Assembly (NCBI GenBank): GCA_033239525.1
Contig: BSYO01000016.1
Span: 9,931,045-9,995,044, forward strand
Direction of reading: 5' to 3'
DNA length: 64,000 bases
DNA from: Nepenthes gracilis
Taxonomy: Eukaryota > Streptophyta > Magnoliopsida > Caryophyllales > Nepenthaceae
Under the pieces are notes generated by a model. The model was given only the letters and a program-made list of their open reading frames with translations. It was not told the origin of the DNA and ran no database searches. Position 1 is the stretch's first letter; each line of letters begins with the position of its first letter. Position numbers and translations under genes: made by a program. Of the stretch, positions 32,436 to 44,394 are shown in pieces.

Positions 32436-34790
32436 TATTATCTTCCTGTAGATTGGGTTAAAATAGTATTGCGATACTTACTTATCAGATGATGATCGTT
32501 CACTATAATATATTAAAGTATGCTAGAATATAATATCCGTTGATCAATCCTTTATCAAATTTCTTAATTTCTTTTAAAATTTATTGTAGAAACTCTACAC
32601 TTATTCTTGGTTCTTTCTCTGAATTTTTTCAACTCCGGAAGAAAATAATCATACTTTTTAATATTGTATAGAGCTTCCACTCAAACTTTCATAAATGTGG
32701 GAACTGAAATTTAGTATCTAAATATTAAAGATGCAGCAAAACAGCAAAGTCTTATAATATGTAACTTCCATGATGCAGCAAAATAGCAAGGTCTTGAAAT
32801 ATATACATATGCTAAAAATTCAGGTGTATTAGCCGGTTTAATAGCCACAAAACAAATTTTGCACATACTAAAAATTCAGGAGTAGCACATAGTACATTTT
32901 GCCAATTCAGTTGTCGATTTGATGGCCGGTTCGACCTACTTTCTAAAGCTAAAAATTCAGTATCAATACATGATGCTTTGGTCGGTTTATTGCCGGTTCA
33001 GAGCCAGTTCAACTAATTTGTCATGGCTTAAAATTTCAACATCAGTAATGATACTTTAGCAAGTTTAGCCGCTGAGACAGCGGCCGGTTCAGTGGTCGTT
33101 ACAACTAGTTCTCTACAGGTTAAAAAGGCAGCATCATCACATGATGCCTTAGCTGGTTTGGCTGCCGGTTCAGTCAGTTCAACAGTGGGTTCAACATATT
33201 TTCATAGGCTGGAATTTCAGTATTAGTAAGGATGCCTTAGCCAGTTTAGCTGCTGGTTTAGGGGCTAGTTCAAGTCTAATTTTACAAATTAAAAATTTTG
33301 CATCATCACATGATCCTTAGCCAAATTGGCTACCAGTTCAATTGGTTTAGGGGCCGATTCAACATATTTTCATAGGTTGTAAATTTCAGCATACTTTAGC
33401 CAATTCAGCTGCTAGTTTAGGGGCTAATTCAGTGGCCGATTCAAGCCTAATTTTATGGGTTAAAAATTTGGTATCATCACATAATACTCTAGTCAGTTTG
33501 GCTACCAGTTTAGGGGCCGGTTTAACCTATTTTTATAGGCTGTAAATTTCAGCATCAATAAAGATTCTTTAGTTAGTTTAGCTGCTAGTTTAGGGGCCGG
33601 TTCAAGCCTAATTTTACAAGTTGAAAATTCAACATCATCATATGATGCCTTGGTCAGTTTGGTTATCGGTTTAGCCAGTTCAGGGGCCAGTTCAACCTAT
33701 TTTTATAGGCTGTAAATTTTAGCATCAATAAGGATATTTTGGCCGGTTTAGCTGCTAGTACAGTGGCCAGTTTTGTGTATCTTCAGCGGCCAATTCACTA
33801 GTTAAAACTTTTTCATCAGCATATGATGTCTTGGCCGGTTTGGCTATTGGTACAGCCGGTTCAACACATTTTCAGCAATCGGTCTAACAGATGCTGAAAA
33901 ATCATATTCAACACATGGTGGTTTGGCAGCATACTTATCCACGTCAAATTTGATTTTTACCTATTATGAAGTGATGATATAATAGTGACAATATAGTAGA
34001 GTAAGGAATTTAAGTATCAGATCAACAATATTTAAAGAAAATTAGCAAGGAATCACAATAAGTCTAGGAAAGGCATAAGGTACACTTGCCCAAAATCCAG
34101 CTGAGCAACCACGGGATACTAATTTTTCTCACTTCCGTTTGACCTTTCGGTTCTTCCTTCTCTTCTCCCTCTCGTTTTCTCTTTGTTCCTTCTACTCTCA
34201 CATGGCCCTATATAATTTGAAGCAAGTTTTTGCCGAGTCATCCCATATTGGAAGAGTTGCTGCCAGCATCCCATAGAGTGCTCCCAAATTTAGGTTACTG
34301 TCCTGAATTGGCTCAGAATTTTGCTGATTCATCCCCTAATTTCTTGTTGAATTGGCTCTTTGAGGTGTTCCCTTGTATTGCTATTTGATTAGCCTTGGAA
34401 TTGGATGATTCATGCTGCCTACTTCAACTGCTGCTCAAGAGAATTATTGCTGCCCGAGTTGCTGCTGCTGCCCGTGTCCCTGTGAAGCATGCAACTGCCA
34501 TTTTGCTCGCTACTGTGGGATTGCCTTGTTACTTTCCTATACTTCTGTCCACTAATTATATTATAAGTCATGCTGAGTAATTTATTCCCTTATAGCTGTT
34601 GTTAATGCTACTGCCACCTGTGTGTTGTCTTCTTACCAATGGTGCTATATTTTTATCAACCGTAATTAAATCGATTGCTAATCGGGTCTATTGATTAATT
34701 TTTGTGCTAATGCTATATCCCACGGTGACCTCTAGCTTCTGAGTTTTTAACATAATTAGCATACTTAGTATAATTATGAAACTCAATCCT
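32436..34790. repeat. Repeat D, copy 2 (D2), uninterrupted
   Basis: Same order as D1: a head beginning TATTATCTTCCTGTAG, an AT-rich stretch, the satellite array (about 32810-33900), a segment with CCCTATATAATTTG (about 34206), GCTGCTGCTGCC-rich DNA (34430-34500), and a tail that ends at ...CTAAAACTAATGACATC where gag begins. No protein is recognised. Its uninterrupted state defines the ancestral form of D1. Confidence 0.65.
32810..33900. repeat. Dimeric satellite array in D2
   Basis: CATCATCACATGATGCC-like blocks recur near 33130, 33299, 33470, 33630 and 33810, spacings of about 160-180 bp. The two-half monomer structure and the GCCGGTTCA words are as in D1. About six monomers are present, roughly the same number as in D1, so the array was part of D before D was duplicated. 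Confidence 0.85.
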
Positions 34791-34794
34791 TATA

Positions 34795-36440
34795 ATTACT
34801 AAAACTAATGACATCATTTCTAACGCCTACCATTAGCTTCTTACTGTTGGAAGCTTTTTCTAACTGGTCTAGGGTTTTGCTCTTGGATGGCTTTATGGCC
34901 ACCATGTTGACTATCCCGACCGTGACCCGATTTCTCGGCTGTTGCTACTCTAATTTGTCTTCTACTACTCTGCCAAGGGCTTGTCCTAAGTTCTGCAAGA
35001 ACTTGGTGAGGTACCCCTCCTGGATAAGAACCTCAATTTCTCTCTGTAGAGTCTGACAGTCTTCCATATTGTGACCCGAAGATCAATGGTAGTGGCAATA
35101 CTTCGATTGGTTTCCTCTATTTAGGTTCTTAGATGGTTTTAGCTACTTTAGGAACTTTTTGTCCCAAATCTATATAAGGATGTTGGTTCAAGAGTCATTT
35201 AAAGGGGTCAGGTTTAGGAGTTTGAACTCCCTCTGAAAACTTGGCGTTTTCCCGGTTTGCTTTCTAGGGTCTCGAGAGTTGATATAGTCTCCATTCCTTT
35301 TCTTCCCATTCGTCGGCCATTGGGGAAAGTGGTTTGTGCGCATTGATCGGTTCGTTTCATTAGCATCCTCGGCGACTCTATAAGCACGAGCGATAGTCTC
35401 AACCTCCTAGGATGTTTGTGGGTCCTATTGGATCGAATACATGAAGAACTCACCTGATTCCAAAGTCAATATGGAAATACTCAACTTCACCTTATCGGTG
35501 AAGTACTTTAAACTCTCACCTGACCCTTTTTTGATGTGGGCAAGATGCCAAAGCTGCTTTTCCTCCCTCCAGCTAGATGAAAATTGGAATAGGAAGCTGT
35601 TAGCCAGCTCCTAGAATTTCCAAATCAAATTCGGCTTCAAGCGATAGAACCAAATCCGGGTGTCCTTTTTGAGGGTTAGGGGAAAGTACAGGCAAATGGG
35701 GGTATCGTTCAGGCCTTGAAAGCCTAGTAGGGTGAAAAAATGATCTAGATGATCCATCGGATCTAAATTTTTATCGTAGGGTTCCAGGGTCAGCATATTG
35801 AACTTGTAAGAGAGTAGCTACGTTCATATCTCCATTGTGAATGGCAACCTCCTCAGAGCTATGAAATGCTTGTCGGCGCTTCCCTTGAATATGTGTTGTT
35901 CAATTTTCTTTACTCTCTCCTAAATTTGAGGAGGGGAGGACACAATCGTTTTCATATTGAGGAATGTCCTCAATTTCGAGTGATTCAAAGAAAATCGTTT
36001 GATTGGGTGGCTGTTGGCCCTCACCAGCTTGGTACTGCAAGAAGCTTCTTTCCTAGGTAGGGGGCCTACGATCGTCATGGAAGCAGTATGGATCTCACCG
36101 CTCTAGGCTTTCCTCCCGCATCCCGTGACTTAGTTGGCCTTCGAGCCGTGTCTGGGCCCTATTGCTCGTGGGCCACTCGACCCCGAGGTTGTTAGGTTAC
36201 TAAGTCTTTCCGGTTGGATGCCTCTTCCTTTTACTCTTTTTCTTCGAAGTTGAAGTCTAGGTGATGGAAGATGGAACCCCAACCGTTGTCCGTCCCAGAC
36301 ACATGCAGCGAGTCTAAAGTATTTTGGACATATTATCCATCTGGGTGGCAAGCATCTGAACGTTGAGAATCGGCCGCTCGTCTGCACGGCTACCCACAGA
36401 CGGGTCGTCACAATGGAAGATGACGTCTCTAATTGGTGCG
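34795..36440 (-). pseudogene. Element 2 gag
   Basis: The minus-strand frame 35611-35796 carries the retrotransposon Gag block (EPYDKNLDPMDHLDHFFTLLGFQG, YFPLTLKKDTRIWFYRL). Further downstream are a tri-arginine and serine-rich stretch and a GVRNDVISF-like end at about 34800. The N-terminal part is near the PBS at 36506. Gag packages the element RNA. Stops at several places make it non-functional, and the frame changes at least twice. Confidence 0.75.
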
Positions 36441-36505
36441 CTGGCTTGTGCCTAAGTATTGACCATGTTAGCTTTCATGAGAGTGGTGGTTAGACTTTTT
36501 TAGTC

Positions 36506-36524
36506 GTTCATACAAACAACTCCA
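36506..36524 (-). promoter_or_regulatory. Element 2 primer-binding site (degenerate)
   Basis: Plus GTTCATACAAACAACTCCA corresponds to a mutated complement of the element A PBS, one base from the LTR edge. Confidence 0.65.
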
Positions 36525-36525
36525 A

Positions 36526-37541
36526 TGATACCTCCTGGGATCTGGATTGCTGTAAGGGTTAGGAAGCCACCTAATCTTTCTTGGCGGGTCAAACTAAGGG
36601 TTTGATCTGCACTTCTAACAATCTGGATCCTACACACTATAATAAATCAATGAAAGGTCAAAGGACGATGGGACTTACTCTCCGGTATATCTTTCAACGC
36701 TCAAATCAGAAATCCTTCTGTGACAGAGAGAAAGATGAAGGATGTAAAGAATGTGTTGACGTGACAAGAAATGGGGGATTGAGTGTAGGCTAGAGGACTA
36801 AGCTCCAACGAGTACACTCGATCAATGAGCGACTTTGAGAAAAGGTACATTCGTGGGCTAAGTGGCTAGAGAGAGAGCTCTGTGATCCTTCAGGAATGCT
36901 TGAGGGCAAAGATTGTTCGGTCCCCTTTCCCGCAAGAGTGAAGATGTATTTATAGAATTAAGGCTAGTGTGGCCTCCACGGCTAGCGTCGACCACCCTGG
37001 CAGATCCGCTAAGTTATTTATGTGATTATGCGTGGGACATATATGATATCTATGGTCGCCAGGGAACATTCCTTCCCTTTTTCAAGATGATGCGAGAGGT
37101 CACTACATGACAATTGCCTTTTGAGAGATTTGCTAAGGTGTAAATGCCTTCCTGGAGCGATGCGCAATCATGGGTAATGTTTTGAAATATTTGCTGAGCT
37201 ATCAGGGCACTGCCGTAGCCACATTATGACAAGTCTTTCCTACTTGTCTATGCCACACTGTCAAGGTGTCGGCGGCCACCCAGGAAGGGCAATTATGGGC
37301 GCATCACTGTGCACAACTCTAGTTGACCGCTTTCTACTAAACAGTTCCGGATTGACTTGTGAGGGCCACTTGCTTTGCTGTTCAAGCCTTTTACCCGACA
37401 GTCAACGCGATGGGCCTCTGAAATCTAGGCTTATCTCCCTTCAATGGGCTTGGGCCTTAATATCAGAGAAACATCTGTTAGGGGACTACTAGCCCCCGTG
37501 GGCTAAACTCTGGGTCGGCCTGCATTCTACTGGATCCATCA
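36526..37541 (-). repeat. Element 2 5' LTR
   Basis: Runs from TGATACCTCCTGGG to TGGATCCATCA, 1016 bp. It aligns with 7579-8901 apart from a roughly 300-bp segment missing here. Adjacent AAATA may be the TSD. Confidence 0.8.
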
Positions 37542-39004
37542 AAATAAGAGTGGATATTATGCATGTTTCATACTTAAAAAATCAAATTAGCTTGATTTCT
37601 ATTAACTAATTGAACTAATTAATTTTAATGTGGAATTTGTTTATATTAGATTACTTGAGGGGCATAAATGAAAATAAATGCCTGAAACACTGATTGCATT
37701 GATTTTCTTTATTTTAGATTTCCTCAACTTTCAAGAATCCTAATAGGACAATACTTATTAAAAATAGGAAACTGTCATATTCCCTCAGCAATAATAATAA
37801 TAATAATTATTATTATTATTATAAAAGGACTCCTACCATATATAAAAAGATTCTACACAAAATTGTTTTTCTTTCACATTCAAGGGGATTATAAATTTAA
37901 AAAAAAAGGAAATCTACTTAATGTACCTTTGAGTATCAAATATAATGACAATTCAGAATTATATTATGTTACCACGTCCAATGTTAAATATTATATTGTC
38001 TTGGTTGTTATTAAACCTTGCAATTATAATAATTTAAAAAAAAAAAAACACATGAGATTACATAAATTAGCACTGAGTATGACTTATTTGTGAAAAAAAA
38101 AATGAGTTCTTTAGGTTTAAACATCGTAATACCTTACAAAAAGATATAGTCCAATCTAACTTAAAATATTCAAGTAACTTAACAAATTAAACTTATTTTA
38201 TTTAAAGCCCGAAGCATAGATAATTTGCTACCCTGAAAAAGTATTACCAAAACGAATCAACACATATCTAAATATTTAAATGTGCCTTAGATTTTTTATT
38301 TTTTTATTTTTTATTTGTTACATGCATTCTAGAGTAGTTAGCACTATGTAAAGAATATTCGTGGATAAGTGTCCAAATTCTTTCTTTATAAGAAAAGAAA
38401 CTTCAATGGTTATCTTTTATAATGTTTTTTATCCTAATTTTAAAAGAGAATTAAAAGTTATAAATTATCATTTGCAAATGTAAATGTGAAATTGTGAGTA
38501 TGAAAGATGACTACTCAATGGAGATTTGCCCTTGTTGACTTAATAAAATAAGCCAATGGATTTTCCCTTTTTGAATTGGATTGCATTGTTTAAAGTTCAT
38601 CTCTTTGTTTTTATTTTTATAAACAGTAACAGCCGATTAACCATATTATTATATTTTACACCTTAGATTTGTGGTATAAAAGCTTTTAAATTATTGTTGT
38701 CTTACCTCCAAAATATGTGATAGTGTGATCCAATGTATAGTGTACAGATCACTTATCACAAACACCTATTATGTATCATTTACTAGGTTTTATTTAATCA
38801 TTAATTAATAAAAAAAAGTACTATTTTAATATGTTTTTTTTTATATATTACTAATTATATGTTTGTGATAAACATATGTATTTTAAAAAATAAAAATATG
38901 AATATAGCTTTATGAGTATAACAAAGATCAATTAGTAATGGACTAGACCCAGTTGAACACCAAACACCAACCAAGTAAAAGTTGCGAAAAATATTAATAA
39001 ACAA
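37542..39004. other. AT-rich host DNA between element 2 and tRNA-Ser
   Basis: No coding sequence is recognised; the short frames are compositional. It contains a 32-bp perfect (AAT)n(ATT)n palindrome at 37791-37822. Confidence 0.6.
38987..38991 (-). terminator. Pol III terminator of tRNA-Ser
   Basis: AAAAA on the plus strand is TTTTT on the transcribed-sense strand, just downstream of the tRNA 3' end. Confidence 0.7.
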
Positions 39005-39086
39005 CGTCGGCAGCAGGATTTGAACCTGCGCGGGCGAAACCCAACAGATTTCAAGTCTGTCTCCTTAACCACTCGGACATACCGAC
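39005..39086 (-). tRNA. tRNA-Ser (anticodon UGA)
   Basis: The minus strand gives an 82-nt class II tRNA. The acceptor stem GTCGGTA pairs with TGCCGAC (one G-T pair), and the D-arm is TGTCCGAGTGG. The anticodon stem-loop is CAGACTTGAAATCTG with anticodon TGA. There is a long variable arm, the T-arm is GCAGGTTCAAATCCTGC, and the discriminator is G (39005). A-box and B-box sequences are intact. A T5 run (plus 38987-38991) about 14 nt downstream is a good Pol III terminator. It has no intron and looks functional. It decodes UCA and related serine codons. Confidence 0.97.
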
Positions 39087-39794
39087 CAATTTATGACTCT
39101 TTTGAATTTTTTATAAATATATAGTGGGAAACTAAAGTTTTGGCCACGCTTGCCATCGTTTTGGTTGTTTTCTTACAAGCTTGGCTAAACAGCCAATAGA
39201 AAATTGTTCAAGAATATTATTATATTTTTATTTATCTATGCGAGTTTTTTTTTTTATTTGAAGCATGGCTTTTACTTATCAATTTCAAGTACGTGATTCT
39301 TCTTTTTTTCCAATCAATATTTGTTTAATTTGACATTTGTTACATAAAACCTATAATTGACTAAAACGTAATTAAAATAATAACCTTCTAACTTTACAGG
39401 GAGAATAAGAAGTCTTATATTATTTTTACTTCTCATCATTCACAATAGAATAGACGATTCCCCTACTGCACGTTTAATTATTGAAATATAATAATGTAAA
39501 AATAAAATAGTTATTTCTAGAAAATATAATAAAATTGGAATAGAGTTAGAATTATTATTCTCATATTTAATTATTAAAGTAAAATAAAATAAAAAATTAG
39601 TATTTTATTATTTTTTTATAAAATAGTATCAGAAATAATATAGAAATAGTGATAATAACAATATTGATAATAATAATAATAATCATAATAATAATAAATG
39701 TACTAATAATAATAATTATTATTATAATACATAATAATAATAATTATTATTATTATTATAATCCATAATAATAATAATAATATGTATTTATAAT
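39087..39794. repeat. AT-rich host DNA ending in an (AAT)n microsatellite
   Basis: No gene is seen. From about 39655 to 39794 it is an imperfect (AAT)n/(ATT)n array, which continues on the other side of element A at 50503. Confidence 0.75.
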
Positions 39795-40744
39795 TGATGG
39801 GTATGCCAATTATAGGCTAACCCAAGAATGAGGAGTGACCCAGATCCACAATGGCTCATTCATCCCTGGATGGTCAAAGCCAATCGTTGACCAGATGAGA
39901 AGCCAATAAACAAAGAGAAACCCAAGAGCAGGATGGATAATTTGCTCACAAGACAGCCAACGCTTCCGTTGACCAAAAGTGTGACAGGCTAACTATTTGA
40001 AGACCAGGCGTTAAGTGGGCCAAGCCCAGTTTAGCCCACACATACGTCATCGACCAGCAACAGTCTTTTTCCTTGATTTCACTCTCTCCACAGAAGACAA
40101 TTTCTATGTAACGATTATTAACAGATTCAATGTGCATTTCTAAAGGAAAACGTCAAAATCCTTTCCTTGACTATTGAAAACCCTAGTGGTTACAAAACAT
40201 AGAAGAAAAATAATCAATCCAGTGATTGTTACTACCATAAGAGCTCCACACCAGAAATGGCAGGAATCCCAATAGTGCGCGGGAATCAAATCCTTCTACA
40301 CAATGAAGGTATTGCAATAAGTAGTTATAAAAGGTCACGGAGTTCTCATTCCAAGGTACGTTCTCATTTTGCCTACAAAAGCCTCATACAGAAAAAACTC
40401 TCACACTTTCAGCATTCTAGCGCTCTCTCTCTCACTCCCAGGGAACATAATACTTAGAGACTTCACTCCTCACGAGTAACAAAAGCCTCTTAACTTACGA
40501 GAGCACCACCACATTATAAACACTCATTGCATTCATACATCGCATCTCATTACATCCCCCTTCTTATTTTGAATGCTGCTTACAGACTTGAGCGTCGAAG
40601 TATTTTCAGTTGAACAATATCCCGCCATCACCTGGCCTCCTATTCGTAGTTGTGGTGTGCAGGATTTAAACTCGATGGACGAAGCCGGATTCAGACGGAT
40701 GACTTGACCCAAATCTGTACAACGCTTAGATCCATGACGCATCA
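39795..40744 (+). repeat. Element A 5' LTR
   Basis: TGATGGGTATGCC ... CATGACGCATCA, 950 bp. Followed by T and the PBS. A possible TATA-like word, CTATAAAAGG, corresponds to 40324-40336 (TTATAAAAGGTC), with transcript start region downstream. Confidence 0.92.
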
Positions 40745-40745
40745 T

Positions 40746-40764
40746 TGGCGCCGTTTGTGGGAAC
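40746..40764 (+). promoter_or_regulatory. Element A primer-binding site (tRNA-Asp type)
   Basis: TGGCGCCGTTTGTGGGAAC starts with ten bases matching the complement of the plant tRNA-Asp 3' end (TGGCGCCGTT). It lies one base after the LTR and is a common form in Tat elements. Confidence 0.85.
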
Positions 40765-40834
40765 GTTATGAAAAGCCTACCACTTTTCACTACAACTTCC
40801 CTGCTCAGTTTGACAACTGATTGCATCCATCAGA

Positions 40835-42120
40835 ATGATGAACACCGGAGCGCAAGCTAGCAGTCCCGCAAGAGACACGGCCAAACCTGACCAAGACCAC
40901 TCTGCTAGTAACTTGGTTAACAGGGTGGTCAACAGAGCACCCGCCCAATTTTTTCAGAATATGGGAAACAAATGAGCAACATGAATCAAGCACATTAAAT
41001 GCTTTGGGCCCGCTAGGAAAATATGAAACAGGGGGCTCCGCTCGTGGCAATCCCTACTTCGGCCTCTAGGAGAGGAGGCCAGAAGAAGAAGCCATCCAAG
41101 AAGACCAGGAAGTCGGGTGATACTCAAGCTCCGGAGACCTCACATGCCCAGAGTCGTCCACGACTCGAAAGACATTTGGGCAGCAGGACTCCGGAGAAGA
41201 GTCCAAAGTGGAGGAATCCCCGATACTTTTGAGCAGAGACCAGGCATCAGGCTCAAGAGGGAGCATCCAGGATCGTTAGATCCACTGGTGGCAGTAGCCG
41301 GCCGGCTACTCGCCATGCCGAAGAAAGAACGGAGTTGAGAACCTACCTCAACTCCAAAAGGACTGGCAACGCCACCTGCACAGACTCGGGGGTGGAGAAG
41401 ATCTTGAATCGCATGCTCAAAGATGACGAACATACCATGGATCTGGACAAATATCCCTTCACAGCACAGATCTTGAATTGTCATTTGCGGGAAAGTTCAA
41501 GATGCCAACCCTTAATTCTTACGATGGGAGTGCTGATCCTATGGATCACCTAAATCACTTCCGCACCGATCTAAGTCTTCAGGGGTTAGAGGACACTGTG
41601 ATGTGCCATTACTTCCCTCTTACGCTGAAGGAATACACCAGTATCTGGTTCCATCGTCTCCCACCAAATTCAATCCAAAGCTGCCAAAAGCTCACTAATC
41701 TCTTCTTAGCGCCATATGCTTCTAGCCGCCGGGAAAAGAAGCAGCCATGGCATCTCTCCCACATTCGAGAATGCTCCTGGATCGCTTCATGGTGGAGGCC
41801 AAAAGGATTCCCAGACTCATAGAAGATATGAAATTTGGCAGTTTCATCTCTATCATAACGCATGAGGATTTCTTTAGGTACCTGGCGTATAAGAATTCGC
41901 AGACCTTCTGGAATGTAGAATCTATCACCAAGGCCTACGCGGCAGCCGAAGAGCCTAACGATGCTAAGTATCCCGAAAGGATCGAACAGCCTCACTCTTT
42001 TCGAACTGAGAAAAAGAGAAAGCACAACGGCGGTGATCACTCCCGCAGGAAGCAGCACAGGACCGGAGCACTAGAATGAAGGGATTGTGGGCCGATCAAC
42101 CTGATGCCTCTAACCGACAT
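40835..42120 (+). pseudogene. Element A gag (broken)
   Basis: The first plausible ATG is 40835, giving MMNTGAQASSPARD, with a TGA soon after. The retrotransposon Gag domain is in the frame 41478-41822: YDGSADPMDHLNHFRTDLSLQG, YFPLTLKEYTSIWFHRLP, SCQKLTNLF. It then shifts to another frame at about 41750 (LLDRFMVEAKRIPRLIEDMKFGSF, FWNVESITKAYAAAEE, a basic C-terminus). Gag would assemble the particle; the basic tail would bind nucleic acid. At least two frameshifts and several stops are present. Confidence 0.8.
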
Positions 42121-42404
42121 GCACTCCAACGTCCTCATGTAGATCCATTGGGATAAATTCATTAAGTGGCCAAAACCACTTAAAAAGCAGAGGGAGGAAA
42201 TTCAGCCAAATACTATGATTTTTATCAAACTCCCGAACACTCCACAGAAAATTACAAGATGCTTCAACTAGAGATCGAGGAGCTCATTTGGAGGGACCAC
42301 CTCACCAGGTTCGTCAAGAACCCTGGACAGAGTTCTGGCACCTCAGGTGGGGAAGAGCTAGAGACTCCCAGCCTTGAAATCAGGTCGCGATTGGAGTGGT
42401 TAAC

Positions 42405-42960
42405 ATGATTACAACCCGACCGGCCAAAACTCCAGCAGATCACAAGGTGCAGTAGACCTGGCGGAATAAGAAGCACACAGAAGACAACGTCATTAGCTTT
42501 GGTGATAATGACATGAGCCATGTAATCTCCCCCCATGTAGACCGTCTTGTTGTATCTATGCTTGCTTCAGACGGTAATGTCGACTACTAATTGAAATGAG
42601 TATTTGTAGATAATAAAAGTTCCCGAGATTTGCTTTATCTTGATGTATTTTTTAAACTTTATTTTAAAAAATCCAAATAAAACATGCCGAAGGCCCCCTC
42701 TATGACCTTGACAACGAACCAGTGACCGTCCAAGGAAACGATCCAATTGGAGGTCACCCTGAGCACATACCCAAGAACAGCGAGTCGCACACTCACCTTC
42801 TTGGTCGTTGACCTGTCTCCGTGTACAATACTATACTAGGCCGCCCATGCCTAATAGCGTTTGGAGCCATCACTTCCATACCGCATCTCAAAATAAAGTT
42901 AGGTGATCAAGTCACTAGGTAGACATGTTACATGTTCCAAATCGCTCCGAGTAATAGCAT
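42405..42960 (+). pseudogene. Element A protease (broken)
   Basis: The frames contain DNVISFGDNDMSHVISPHVDRLVV (about 42483-42550), then VDNKSSRDLLYLDVFFKL, where the family normally has an aspartate-containing DGGSS-type active site. LEVTLSTYPRT and LTFLVVDLS follow. The active-site D appears at the VD of VDNKSS. Stops are frequent. It would process the polyprotein if intact. Confidence 0.65.
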
Positions 42961-43099
42961 AAAGGTAGCAGGAGAGGTTGACCATCGAGATGAAGCAACC
43001 CTGCAACAGGTGCAGTCTGGTGAGGAAATCGCTCTAATCCCACTGAATCCGAAGGACCTAAAGAGATGCATATAGATCGGCTCACTCACTGAGACACTG

Positions 43100-44340
43100 C
43101 GCAATGAGCTGATAGCGTTTCTACGACAGAACGCTGATATCTTTGCATGGACTCCTGCCAACAAGTTTAGATTCCAGCCGGAGTAATGATCCACAAGGTG
43201 GGCATCAATCCTGATAGTAAGCCTATCAGGAAGAAGCGTAGAAACCATTCCGTAGAGAAACTCATCACCATCCAGGAGAAGGTGAAGAAGTTGCTAGACG
43301 TCGGCTTCATCAGAGAGATCCAGTGCCCAGATTGGCTCTCCAACGTCGTCCTAGTAAAGAAAAGAAACGAAAAATAGTGAATGTACGTCGACTTCATCGA
43401 CGTTAACAAAGCCTACCCAAAAGACAGTTTTTCTTTACCCCGAATCGACTTGTTGGTGGACTCAATATCTGGACACAAGCTGCTGAGTTTCATAAACGCG
43501 TACTCAGGCTACAACTAGATCCGGATGAGCCCAGAAGACGAAGCTCACACCTCGTTCATGACGGATCAAAAACACCTACTACTATAAGGTCATGCCATTG
43601 GGTCTGAAGAACACGAGTGCCACTTATCAGGGGTTCGTAAATAAAATGTTCGAAAAGTAGATCTGCCGCAATATGGTGGTGTACGTTGATGACATGCTCG
43701 TCAAGAGCAAGACCACCAATGACCATATTCGTGATCTGGTTGAGTCCTTCAAGGTTCTCCACACACACCAGATGAAGTTAAGTCTTTCAAGGTGTGTCTT
43801 CAGAGTATCCTCAGGAAAGTTCTTCGATTTCATCATCTCTCAATGAGGGATCGAGTCAATCTCGAAGAAGATCAAGGCCCTCATAGATATGACACTGCCA
43901 CAGAGTGTCAAAGATATCTAGAGGTTAACCGGACGACTGACAGTCTTGTCCCGCTTCTTGGCTAAGTCGGGAGACAATTACGAGCCTTTCTTCAAAGCTC
44001 TATGGGGACAAAAACAAATAGATTCCAGTAGACTGCAAAATGCTAGGCATCCTTCGATGAATTGAAACAGTACTTGACCAGTCCGCCATTGCTGACGTCA
44101 TCCAACGCGCAGAGAAACTAACCTTGGCACTTGTCTTCTCCACCCGAAAACTGAGACCTTACTTCTAGGCTCATTGCATAGTCATTCTGACCGACCAGTC
44201 ATTGAAGAGCATACTCCAGAAACTCGACATTTTCAGACGTCTGGTTAAGTAGGCTATTGAGTTGAGAGAGTTCGATATTAAATTTTAATCTAGACCAGCC
44301 AATAAAAGGCAGGCTCTAGCCGACTTCATCGTCGAGACCG
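43100..44340 (+). pseudogene. Element A RT and canonical RNase H (partial deletion)
   Basis: RT begins near 43186 (VGINPDSKPIRKKRRNHSVEKL) and continues through LLDVGFIREIQ, VDFIDVNKAYPKDSF, DLLVDSISGHKLLSF and an intact catalytic VVYVDDMLVKSK (TAC GTT GAT GAC at 43682-43693). The RNase H begins at about 44040. It has lost about 46 codons relative to element B at the 44100/44101 junction, then resumes with LALVFS, LTDQSLKSILQKLDIF, ADFIVET. Several stops and shifts are present. RT copies element RNA to cDNA. Confidence 0.8.
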
Positions 44341-44394
44341 CAATACTAATTCCTGATGGACAACCCACTGCGGACGCAGGACTACACGAAAAAG

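Larger units (their letters stand above)
7579..37541 (-). mobile_element. Element 2: roughly 30-kb Tat-lineage Ty3/gypsy element with nested insertions
   Basis: Related LTRs in the same orientation bound the interval (7579-8901 and 36526-37541), and a degenerate PBS lies just inside the right one. From right to left come gag, an unclassified repeat (D2), a family-C element, a second gag fragment, D1 with nested insertions, insert E, protease, RT, RNase H, aRNH and integrase, a spacer, an antisense ORF and the 3' LTR. Flanking 5-mers are AAACA (7574-7578) and AAATA (37542-37546), a one-mismatch TSD. Alternatively two related elements were joined by deletion or recombination, since gag-D occurs twice. 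All coding parts are pseudogenes. Confidence 0.7.
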
